A stretch of 64,000 nt of DNA, from the IMG/VR virus record IMGVR_UViG_3300033996_001256, positions 1 through 64,000 of that record; one strand, 5' to 3'. Each line of letters begins with the position of its first letter. Positions within the stretch are counted from its first letter, which is position 1. The notes beneath the pieces are model-generated. The model worked only from the letters and a program-made list of their open reading frames with translations. It made no database searches and was not told the origin of the DNA. The position numbers and the translations under genes were made by a program. This stretch comes from a virus. Below are positions 56,000-62,644 of the stretch, one piece after another.

Positions 56000-56765
56000 T
56001 AAAACAACAATGCAGGCAGTGTCTGCATTTTGTGAAGCAAACAATATTGAGGATAAGGACGATTTCATATACCTTTGTTTCAAACAAGGGTTTGACATCA
56101 AGAAGTTTGGTCTTTTGGGAGAAACACTTAATGAAGGTGAAAAACACTTAAAAACGGGTGTGATTGAAGAAAAACAGGTGGAAATTGAGGTAATCAGAGA
56201 AATACGGGTGGAAGTTCCTGTTGAAAAAATAGTTGAACGAATTGTTACTGTAACTGATGACACTAAGATAAATGAACTGTTGTTAAAAATACAACAGTTG
56301 GAAAATAAACCTCCTGAAACTGTTGAAGTCGTTAAAGAAGTTGAAAAAGTTGTCACAAAAGTAGAATATATTTGTGACAAAACGGGTGAGAATGAACTGT
56401 TCGGAAAAATAGAACAGTTGGAACAAGAAATTTCCACTAAAGACAATGAATTAACTAAACAACAACAATTATTTTCCACTAAGACGACAGAAATAGAAAA
56501 TATTTTCCAAAATGAAATGTCTAAAAAAGAAGAAGAATTAGACGAACTTAGACATTCTTTAGACGAACTTTCAGTTGTTGTTAAAAATGAAACAACTGAT
56601 AAATTAAAAATGATGTCAACGACTTTACAGAATTTGAGGAATGACTTATCATTGAAAAACGATAAAATAACTGAATTAGAAAGAATAAACCAAGAACTAC
56701 AAAAAACGGCAAATTTACAAAATGCCATTTATATGAAAGGTTCCAATTTAAATAGTAGAATATGA
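55971..56765 (+). CDS. Coiled-coil protein between gp47 and gp46
   Basis: A 264-residue, highly charged protein dominated by coiled coil from about residue 55 to the end. ATG 55971 is preferred over an upstream TTG at 55956; ATG 56010 is also possible. A middle section repeats EKIV/EVPVE-type units (EIEVIREIRVEVPVEKIVER), very like the 42-bp-repeat protein at 62645. The N-terminal 50 residues look globular. Its place inside the 47-46 cluster suggests a DNA-processing or structural role, but I recognise no family. Confidence 0.55.
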   Translation: MEQKDSKIFNKTTMQAVSAFCEANNIEDKDDFIYLCFKQGFDIKKFGLLGETLNEGEKHLKTGVIEEKQVEIEVIREIRVEVPVEKIVERIVTVTDDTKINELLLKIQQLENKPPETVEVVKEVEKVVTKVEYICDKTGENELFGKIEQLEQEISTKDNELTKQQQLFSTKTTEIENIFQNEMSKKEEELDELRHSLDELSVVVKNETTDKLKMMSTTLQNLRNDLSLKNDKITELERINQELQKTANLQNAIYMKGSNLNSRI

Positions 56766-57115
56766 CACAATTAGTAATGTTTATGATTGCCGCCTATGGG
56801 ATGACGACAATCTTAGTATATGGATCTATCTTTAACGGATTAAGAGATAAAATTAGAAAAGCGGGTAGTGATAAAGGTTATTTTTTAACTAGACCAATAT
56901 TTAAGTTCATTTCTGACTTAATATCTTGTATGTTATGTACAAGTACTTGGATTGGATTTTTCTTTTCATTATTTTATTTTTCACCATCACATGAATTCAT
57001 TGGACTTAGTAAGTTTTTATCCGTATTTTTTGATGGTATGTTGTCCGCAGGGTCAGTATGGGCAATAAATGCGATAATAGAATGGTTTGAAGAAAATAGA
57101 CCATCAAAAGATTAA
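56762..57115 (+). CDS. Small multi-pass membrane protein with CxxC
   Basis: A 117-residue protein with three hydrophobic segments (about 4-22, about 58-75 and about 85-105) and a CMLCTSTWIGFFF motif. The CxxC next to a membrane helix recalls the DUF1360-type small phage/bacterial membrane proteins; function unknown. It overlaps the preceding gene by ATGA, so it is expressed with the gp47 cluster. Confidence 0.55.
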   Translation: MTQLVMFMIAAYGMTTILVYGSIFNGLRDKIRKAGSDKGYFLTRPIFKFISDLISCMLCTSTWIGFFFSLFYFSPSHEFIGLSKFLSVFFDGMLSAGSVWAINAIIEWFEENRPSKD

Positions 57116-57144
57116 AAATAAATAACAAATAAATAAAAACAAAT

Positions 57145-57444
57145 ATGCCAAAGTCAAAATTAAGAGGTGGGGCGAAAGCACACAGAACAAAAATTGCAAA
57201 AAGAAACAAACTTATTAGTCAGGAGAAATCAGGAATGCAAAAAGCGTTTGATAGATTAATGGAGGAACAAATACAAAAATTAAAAAACGGTGAAGGTTTA
57301 AGTATAGAGTCGTCGGGTAATACAATACCATTTGAAGTTTTTGATAAAGAACATTTAGATTCAATTGTTGATTTCAAAGGAAGACACCCTGAATTATTGA
57401 TGGGTAATGATGAAGTTGAAAATACTGAAGACGAACAAAAATAA
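57145..57444 (+). CDS. Small protein with basic N-terminus
   Basis: A 99-residue protein. The first 30 residues are strongly basic (PKSKLRGGAKAHRTKIAKRN), the middle is helical, and the tail is acidic (NDEVENTEDEQK). The basic end could bind nucleic acid. Small proteins with this kind of start are frequent in T4-like phages, but I know no function. The spacer upstream (57116-57144) is A-rich without a clear promoter. Its stop is three bases before the gp46 start. Confidence 0.55.
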   Translation: MPKSKLRGGAKAHRTKIAKRNKLISQEKSGMQKAFDRLMEEQIQKLKNGEGLSIESSGNTIPFEVFDKEHLDSIVDFKGRHPELLMGNDEVENTEDEQK

Positions 57445-57447
57445 TGA

Positions 57448-59820
57448 ATGGACTTGTTCAACCCACCAAAATTATTTAATTACAATATAATGATAAAAGA
57501 TTTAGATTTTTCAAAGTATGAGAATCCAACAATACAAGTTGTGTGGGAAGATCTACAAGAAAATTTCACACAAGATAAGATTAAGAGTGTTAAACATTAT
57601 TTCCAAAAGAAATATAACACTACCAATGTGAATGTATTAACTAAGGTTAAAAATGTTGACACAGATACAATGCAAAGTGTTGATGTCTCTGTTAACGTAA
57701 CTGATGTTAATTATCAACTTGATCTATTAAAGAAATTTTTAGAATCTAAAGGGTATTCTGACTATTCTGATGATATCTTAGGTATTAACAGAATGGTTGA
57801 AAACCGTATGAAAGAGGATGAGACTGAAACAACACAATTCAAAAAGTGGTACATCAGGAACATTGAGTTTTCAAACTTTTTATCGTATGGTGAGAATCAA
57901 AGAATGGATTTCGATAAATGCAACGGAGTTGTTGTTGTTGAGTCAGATCCACCTAACTTTGGTGGGAAGACCGTTCTTTCTGTGGATTTATTGTTGTTCT
58001 TATTCTTTAATGAGACAACAAAGACTACAAAGGCTGAAGAAATTTTTAATAGATTTACCGATAAAGACTCGGTAGTTGTTAAAGGTGAGGTTACAATTGA
58101 TGGTGAAGATTACATTATCCTTAGAAAGATTGAAAGAAAACTTTCTAAAAAAGGAGAATGGAATGTGAAAACAGAATTGGACTTCTTCAAAAAAATGTCT
58201 GATGGTAGTCTACAGAATTTCACGGGGGAACAAAGAAGGGAAACTGAAGCGTTCATTAAAAATTCCATTGGAACCAAAGAAGATTTCTTAATGACCATAC
58301 TTACAACTGCAACCAATCTTGAGGAGTTATTGGAGTCAAAACCAACCGCAAGAGGACAGGTGTTGTCAAGGTTTATGGGACTTGAGTTTTTAAAACGGAA
58401 AGAGGAAGTTGGTAAAGAGATTTATTCTGAATTTAATAAATCAAAGATGTCTAACATTTATAATTCGGAAGAATTAAAAAACGACAACGAATCTTTAACA
58501 ACGAAAATCGGTGAATTAAATGATCAAATTGATTCTATCAAATTGGAACTTAAAGATATTGATGAAAAAATCGTTAAGGGAAAAGAGTATCGTGATGATA
58601 TGTTAAAGAAGAAACACGGAGACATTGATAAAGAAATCAGTTTGATGAACCCGGTTAAGACTCAAGAAGAAATCGTTGGTTTTGATAGAGAAAAAACAAT
58701 GTTCCAACAAAAGTTAGACGAACTTAAAGTTGTTGAACCAAAAGAATTTTATCATGAAGATGATCACGATAAAATTAAAGAGGAATACAATGGTGTGTTC
58801 AAATCTAAAATTGAACTTGAAACACAGATCAGAGAAATTGAGAAATTGAAGAGTTCTGTGAGTGATGGTATTAAATGTGAACATTGTGGAATTGAGTTAA
58901 TGAACGCATCAATTACCCAATCTAAAATTGCTGAACTTGATGGTTATATCGTACATAAAGACCAAAAAGAGGGGTTAATGCAGGTTTTAACAGGCAAAGA
59001 ACAAGCTTTTGTACAACTTAAAAAAGACTTTGATGAGTATGAAAAAAACAAACTTATCAAAGAAAAATACGAATTGAGTATTGAAAGTTGTGATTTAAAG
59101 ATTGGTGGTTTAAAAGGTAAGTTGGATCGCTGGGGGGATGTACAGGATAAGATTAAAGAGAACGATCAGATAGATTCAATGTTGATTAAGGCGGATTTAC
59201 GTTTAGATGAACTTGACCACCTTAAAAGACAAAAAAACACAAACATTACAAACAATGAGTACCAAATAAAAACTTGTAATGAAAAGATTGATAACAATAA
59301 AAAGTTAATTGTTAAGATCAAAGAGGAGGAGGAGAAGGAAAGAATATACAAAATCTATATGGAAGCCTTCGGTAAAAATGGACTATCAAAAATCATTATG
59401 AAAACAATGATGCCATTGATTAACTCTGAATTGCAAAGATTAATGGAAGATAGTTGTTACTTCAAATTGGAAATTAGAATTAACGATAAGAACGAAGTTG
59501 AATTCCTAATGATTGATAATAGTAGTGGTATTGAAAAACTAATGGTGTCAGGGTCAGGTTATGAAAGAACAATTGCTTCACTGGCTTTAAGATCAGTATT
59601 AAGTAAGGTATGTTCATTACCAAAACCAAATGTGGTGGTATTTGATGAGGTATTTGGTAAAATCAGTAATGACAACTTAGAAATGGTATCTGAATTCTTC
59701 ATAAAGATTAAAGATTACTTTGAAAAAATATTTGTTATAACTCACAATCCTATGGTTAGTCAATGGGCTGATACGATCGTTAAAATTAAAAAAGAAAATA
59801 ATATTTCAAAAGTGTTGTAG
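57448..59820 (+). CDS. 46: gp46-like Rad50/SbcC ATPase with N-terminal extension
   Basis: A 790-residue SMC-like ATPase; T4 gp46 is 560. Residues about 1-130 form an extra N-terminal domain. The ATPase then begins at WYIRNIEFSNFLSYGENQRM, with a Walker A-like PPNFGGKT (G172-G173-K174-T175). Two long coiled coils flank a zinc hook with C477-x2-C480 (KCEHCGIEL). The C-terminal half has the ABC signature MVSGSGYERTIASLALR and Walker B VVVFDEVFG (D733-E734). It partners gp47 in DNA end processing. An internal ATG at 57487 is a possible alternative start. Confidence 0.87.
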   Translation: MDLFNPPKLFNYNIMIKDLDFSKYENPTIQVVWEDLQENFTQDKIKSVKHYFQKKYNTTNVNVLTKVKNVDTDTMQSVDVSVNVTDVNYQLDLLKKFLESKGYSDYSDDILGINRMVENRMKEDETETTQFKKWYIRNIEFSNFLSYGENQRMDFDKCNGVVVVESDPPNFGGKTVLSVDLLLFLFFNETTKTTKAEEIFNRFTDKDSVVVKGEVTIDGEDYIILRKIERKLSKKGEWNVKTELDFFKKMSDGSLQNFTGEQRRETEAFIKNSIGTKEDFLMTILTTATNLEELLESKPTARGQVLSRFMGLEFLKRKEEVGKEIYSEFNKSKMSNIYNSEELKNDNESLTTKIGELNDQIDSIKLELKDIDEKIVKGKEYRDDMLKKKHGDIDKEISLMNPVKTQEEIVGFDREKTMFQQKLDELKVVEPKEFYHEDDHDKIKEEYNGVFKSKIELETQIREIEKLKSSVSDGIKCEHCGIELMNASITQSKIAELDGYIVHKDQKEGLMQVLTGKEQAFVQLKKDFDEYEKNKLIKEKYELSIESCDLKIGGLKGKLDRWGDVQDKIKENDQIDSMLIKADLRLDELDHLKRQKNTNITNNEYQIKTCNEKIDNNKKLIVKIKEEEEKERIYKIYMEAFGKNGLSKIIMKTMMPLINSELQRLMEDSCYFKLEIRINDKNEVEFLMIDNSSGIEKLMVSGSGYERTIASLALRSVLSKVCSLPKPNVVVFDEVFGKISNDNLEMVSEFFIKIKDYFEKIFVITHNPMVSQWADTIVKIKKENNISKVL

Positions 59821-59845
59821 TAATAGAATTTTATTTGTATATTTG
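59815..59845 (+). promoter_or_regulatory. Bacteroidota-like promoter before the sigma-factor gene pair
   Basis: TTG (59815-59817), 20 bases, then TATATTTG (59838-59845), followed by TAGAACAA. The extended box is shared with the promoters at 61671-61702 and 62023-62030. Confidence 0.55.
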
Positions 59846-59866
59846 TAGAACAATTAAAACTAAGAT

Positions 59867-60391
59867 ATGAATTACTTACTTTTTGTTTATCACCATGAGG
59901 ACATGGAAACCCCTAGTGTAACGACTGAAAATATTGGGGGTGAGTTATCAAAGATCATGTCATCAAGTCAAGTTAAATATATGTTTGGCGATAGACACTC
60001 AATTTACCACTTTGCAAGTGATTTCTCAGTTGATGAACTTGATGACTTTTTATGTTTAGTATCTGCAGAGTACGATAATTTTAATTATTTGTTGACACAA
60101 AAAACTAAAAACGTTTCATCTAACTTTGATCAAGACAACTTATTACATTTACTTACGTTAAGGAATACCAATAAGAAAAAACAAACTCCACCTAAAGATT
60201 TTGAATTTAAAATGGATCTTGGTGGTGGTGAGGATTTTTCTCGTATAGCAGACACTATTATGGGTTTGATGTCTAACAAAGGGTGTGAATTGACAATGGA
60301 TGAACTTTTGGATAAAATCAGTTCCCAAGGTATAGATTCATTGAGTAAAGAAGAAAAAAGTAAATTAGACGAATATTCAAAAAACTATTAA
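59867..60391 (+). CDS. Unknown protein upstream of sigma factor
   Basis: A 174-residue protein. The N-terminal half is globular (MNYLLFVYHHEDMETPSV; YHFASDFSVDELDDFLC); a Lys-rich linker (RNTNKKKQTPPKDFEFK) leads to a helical C-terminal half (MDELLDKISSQGIDSLSKEE), whose end resembles a short DUF/PUA-less 'LDKIS..GI.SLS..E' helix pair seen at the C-termini of some small bacterial proteins. No function recognised. It has the best-placed Bacteroidota-type promoter of this block and is followed eight bases later by the sigma factor, so the two are probably co-expressed. Confidence 0.6.
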   Translation: MNYLLFVYHHEDMETPSVTTENIGGELSKIMSSSQVKYMFGDRHSIYHFASDFSVDELDDFLCLVSAEYDNFNYLLTQKTKNVSSNFDQDNLLHLLTLRNTNKKKQTPPKDFEFKMDLGGGEDFSRIADTIMGLMSNKGCELTMDELLDKISSQGIDSLSKEEKSKLDEYSKNY

Positions 60392-60399
60392 TTAAACAT

Positions 60400-61200
60400 A
60401 TGAAAGACAAAAACACGGGGATCCCAATTAACCAAGAAGAAATTCAATACTATCTAAAAGATATACGTAGAATTAAAGTAATGACACCTGACAGAGAAAA
60501 AGAACTGGCGGTGAAGATGAAGAATGAGGATACTCCTGAACACGAGAGAAAGAAAATTGAGTCTGAACTATTAGTTGGTAATTTACGTTTTGTTATCACA
60601 GTAGCAAAACAATACCAAAATCAAGGTTTAGATCTATCGGATCTAATTGCTGAAGGTAACTTAGGATTGATGAAAGCAATCAAAAACTTTGATTGGAATA
60701 AGGATCTACGTTTTATATCATATGCGGTATGGTGGGTTAAACAATCTATCATCCAATCTTTGAATGATAACTCAAGAACTATCCGTCTACCTGTTAACGT
60801 CGTACAAGACCTACACAAGGCTAAAAAAGAAATTGAGGTTACGGGTAAAGAATTAGATTTAAAGTTCACGTCATTACCATCTATGATTGATTTGGATATG
60901 ACTATCAATGAGGAAGGTGATACGTTGGTTGATATGATTGCTAACCCTGACGCACTTGCTCCTGATGCGGGATTCAACACTAAAGATATGATAAAGAACA
61001 AACTTTTATCTTTATTGAATGTCTTAGATGATAGAGAGAAAGTGATCATTGAGGATTACTATGGGTTAAGTGGAACTCCAAGAACACTTGAAGATATTGG
61101 AGGAGACTTTGGACTAACTAAAGAACGAGTTAGACAGATCAAGGAAAGAGCTCTTAGAAGATTGAGAAATGAAAGTTCGGAATTATTTGATTACTTATAA
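60400..61200 (+). CDS. Phage-encoded sigma-70 family factor, RpoD-like
   Basis: A 266-residue sigma factor. Region 1.2 is at about 10-40 (EEIQYYLKDIRRIKVMT), region 2 at 55-128 (NLRFVITVAKQYQNQGL, FISYAVWWVKQSIIQSL), and region 4 at 200-257 with the helix-turn-helix EDIGGDFGLTKERVRQIKER. Region 3 (about 130-190) is shortened and diverged. T4 gp55 is only 185 residues and lacks a proper region 4, so this is a fuller, host-like factor. Region 2 and 4 wording is close to Bacteroidota RpoD as I know it, pointing to capture from such a host. It probably redirects host RNA polymerase to phage promoters. Confidence 0.85.
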   Translation: MKDKNTGIPINQEEIQYYLKDIRRIKVMTPDREKELAVKMKNEDTPEHERKKIESELLVGNLRFVITVAKQYQNQGLDLSDLIAEGNLGLMKAIKNFDWNKDLRFISYAVWWVKQSIIQSLNDNSRTIRLPVNVVQDLHKAKKEIEVTGKELDLKFTSLPSMIDLDMTINEEGDTLVDMIANPDALAPDAGFNTKDMIKNKLLSLLNVLDDREKVIIEDYYGLSGTPRTLEDIGGDFGLTKERVRQIKERALRRLRNESSELFDYL

Positions 61201-61211
61201 AAAATAAAAAT

Positions 61212-61664
61212 ATGGGAAGTGTAATTGATTATATTGAATGTTCAAATTGTAAACAAGAAGCGTTTAGCGACTTTTATTACAAAACAGGTGAACAGTATGT
61301 GAGTTGTAGTAGTTGTGGATATTTTCATTCACAATATTGGAAAAGAAATAAGGAAGGTAAATTTGAAACATTGGATGGTACCGATAATTATAGTTTTGAT
61401 AACTTAATAATGGTTGAGGAAGAACTAAAAAATCCTTATGGATCTTACAGACTAAAAACTTACCAATCAGTGGCATCCCAAGTCGGATCATTTGAAACTG
61501 AGTTTGATTATAACGAGTTTAAGTTATATCTTATTGACGATGTTGAAATTGAGTCCTTTACGTTGTCAAGATTTGTTGATGGTGAGATCAAAGTTGAAAC
61601 GTTAATTGATAATGGTCCTAAGGTTGATTCTGCGGGTTTTACGCAAGAAGATAATTTTCTTTAA
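61212..61664 (+). CDS. Zinc-ribbon protein after sigma factor
   Basis: A 150-residue protein with an N-terminal zinc ribbon: C-x2-C in IECSNCKQEAF and C-x2-C in YVSCSSCGYFH. The rest is a beta-rich domain (SYRLKTYQSVASQVGSFETE) ending with acidic strands. It lies 11 bases after the sigma gene and could be a transcription-associated factor, but this is a guess from position; zinc ribbons have many roles. Confidence 0.6.
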   Translation: MGSVIDYIECSNCKQEAFSDFYYKTGEQYVSCSSCGYFHSQYWKRNKEGKFETLDGTDNYSFDNLIMVEEELKNPYGSYRLKTYQSVASQVGSFETEFDYNEFKLYLIDDVEIESFTLSRFVDGEIKVETLIDNGPKVDSAGFTQEDNFL

Positions 61665-61670
61665 AAAAGA

Positions 61671-61702
61671 TTTTGCAGATTGGAATAAATGTTATATATT
61701 TG
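61671..61702 (+). promoter_or_regulatory. Bacteroidota-type promoter
   Basis: TTTTG (61671-61675), 19 bases, TATATTTG (61695-61702): the best match in the window to the TTTG-N19/21-TAnnTTTG pattern. It lies 20 bases before ATG 61723 and shows that the upstream in-frame ATG at 61606 is not the start. Confidence 0.65.
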
Positions 61703-61722
61703 TGGAACAAAACGAAACAATT

Positions 61723-62010
61723 ATGACAAACACAGAAACAACCAAGAAAGTAGGATTAGTAGTTAACAAAGGTACATGGGAAGGTGCTAAATGGACATTG
61801 ACAGGATACCCAAACAAAAACACATTTCGTGATTGGGATAGTGCATATGACTTTGAGGGTTTTGTTAAAAACGTATTAAATATTAGTGGTGATTTTGATT
61901 CTGAAACTTGTCAGTTCTACGTTTACTTTGACACCAAACAAAAGGCAACTGCGGCTTTGAACAAGATTGAAAAACATTTCAAAAAAGTAGGTGAAATGTT
62001 AGGTTTGTAA
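61723..62010 (+). CDS. Small protein of unknown function with its own promoter
   Basis: A 95-residue protein beginning MTNTETTKKVGLVVNKGTWE. The start is set by the strong promoter just upstream. It has a mixed alpha/beta composition (LTGYPNKNTFRDWDSAYDFE, FYVYFDTKQKATAALNKIEK) and a basic C-terminal helix. The strand-helix layout with FYVYF recalls small RNA-binding folds, but no RNP motif is clear. No family recognised. Its own promoter suggests early, strong expression. Confidence 0.65.
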   Translation: MTNTETTKKVGLVVNKGTWEGAKWTLTGYPNKNTFRDWDSAYDFEGFVKNVLNISGDFDSETCQFYVYFDTKQKATAALNKIEKHFKKVGEMLGL

Positions 62011-62022
62011 GGAAAAAAGATA

Positions 62023-62030
62023 TATATTTG
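62023..62030 (+). promoter_or_regulatory. TATATTTG box before the small RNA
   Basis: TATATTTG followed by TAAAACAAA, the same extended box as at 59838 and 61695. The upstream element is poor here: TTTG at 62004-62007 leaves only 15 bases. Transcription would begin near 62037. Confidence 0.45.
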
Positions 62031-62036
62031 TAAAAC

Positions 62037-62177
62037 AAACGAACAGGGTTGTACCGAGATTACCCTTATAACTCGGCGGAATGAGACACGATGTTCTCAA
62101 GGTGAAAATCCTCAATCTTGTCCTGGCGATAAGATGAAATTACACTCCCCCCTTGGTACCGAGGGGGGTTTTATTTT
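62037..62177 (+). ncRNA. Putative structured small RNA
   Basis: This stretch has no reading frame of note but starts after a promoter box and ends in a strong terminator. AGGGT (62045-62049) can pair with ACCCT (62062-62066), and CCGAG (62054-62058) with CTCGG (62072-62076); the two are interleaved, giving an H-type pseudoknot. Further hairpins are TGAGA/TCTCA (62082-62099) and CTTGTC/GATAAG around CTGGC (62117-62133). I do not recognise a known RNA class, and it does not fold as a tRNA or match hammerhead core motifs. No ORF follows on the same strand, so a riboswitch is unlikely. Confidence 0.5.
62147..62177. terminator. Strong GC-rich terminator after small RNA
   Basis: CCCCCC (62147-62152) pairs with GGGGGG (62163-62168), extended by T-A and T-G pairs, then TTTTATTTT. 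It also lies at the 3' end of the convergent reverse gene and may serve both strands. Confidence 0.85.
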
Positions 62178-62595
62178 ACACCCAAATTACAATTTGATTT
62201 TTACCGGTTCTAAAAGGATTTTCACTTGATTCTCTAAATACGGTGAATACTTCTAAGACCCAATTTGTCCCTGAGATATGAACAGGATTTAAAGGGATGG
62301 CTAATTCCCATTTTTCTGACTTAACAACAAAAGCTTCACCATCTTTTATTTCACGGTTAACTATTTTTTCTGCGATCTGAGATTTAGCCATCATTACAAC
62401 CTCTCTAATCTCTCTATTTTCAATAGGCCTTTGATTGTAACCCGTACCTTCTAATTCAGGCCTTGTTGATCTGTCAAAAGCGTGTTTTTTACGATCCACT
62501 TCTAAATTAAAGGTAACTTCAATAGAAGTGACTATCTGTGCAATCGTTTTTTCTTGTATTAAAACTCTACGTATTGATTCTCTAAGTAATGACAT
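62176..62595 (-). CDS. Reverse-strand protein with capsid-targeting-like N-terminus
   Basis: A 139-residue protein. The N-terminus MSLLRESIRRVLIQEKT is a short amphipathic helix ending in I-Q-E, which fits the (L/I)-x-E cut site of T4-type prohead proteases; similar leaders target T4 internal proteins to the head. The rest is a single alpha/beta domain with HAFDRSTRPELEGTGY and REIREVVMMAKSQIAEKI. No enzyme family is certain; a small RNase/toxin-like fold is one possibility. It has its own TATTTATA element on its coding strand and converges on the small-RNA terminator. Confidence 0.55.
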   Translation of the reverse strand: MSLLRESIRRVLIQEKTIAQIVTSIEVTFNLEVDRKKHAFDRSTRPELEGTGYNQRPIENREIREVVMMAKSQIAEKIVNREIKDGEAFVVKSEKWELAIPLNPVHISGTNWVLEVFTVFRESSENPFRTGKNQIVIWV

Positions 62596-62600
62596 AATTA

Positions 62601-62608
62601 TATAAATA
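62601..62608 (-). promoter_or_regulatory. TATTTATA motif on minus strand
   Basis: The plus strand reads TATAAATA; on the minus strand TATTTATA lies five bases before the start of the reverse 139-residue gene. A divergent copy for the next gene lies 11 bases away. Confidence 0.45.
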
Positions 62609-62619
62609 CCTTATATTGA

Positions 62620-62627
62620 TATTTATA
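62620..62627 (+). promoter_or_regulatory. TATTTATA motif on plus strand
   Basis: TATTTATA ends 17 bases before ATG 62645. With 62601-62608 it forms a divergent pair in the 49-base spacer. Confidence 0.45.
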
Positions 62628-62644
62628 AATACATAACAATTATT

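Noticed and set aside
55952-56728. 258-residue reverse frame opposite the coiled-coil gene
   Set aside because: Ser/Phe/Val-rich mirror of a Lys/Glu-rich coiled coil; it has no start signal and lies wholly inside forward genes.
60621-61049. 142-residue reverse frame within the sigma gene
   Set aside because: Antisense of a strongly conserved gene; composition is what the opposite frame predicts.
61606-61722. Upstream in-frame ATG (61606) for the 95-residue gene
   Set aside because: It lies inside the preceding gene and before the promoter; ATG 61723 fits the promoter position.
62037-62147. tRNA, hammerhead ribozyme or riboswitch
   Set aside because: No cloverleaf or CCA-type acceptor, no CTGATGA/GAAA core, and no gene downstream on the same strand for a riboswitch to control.
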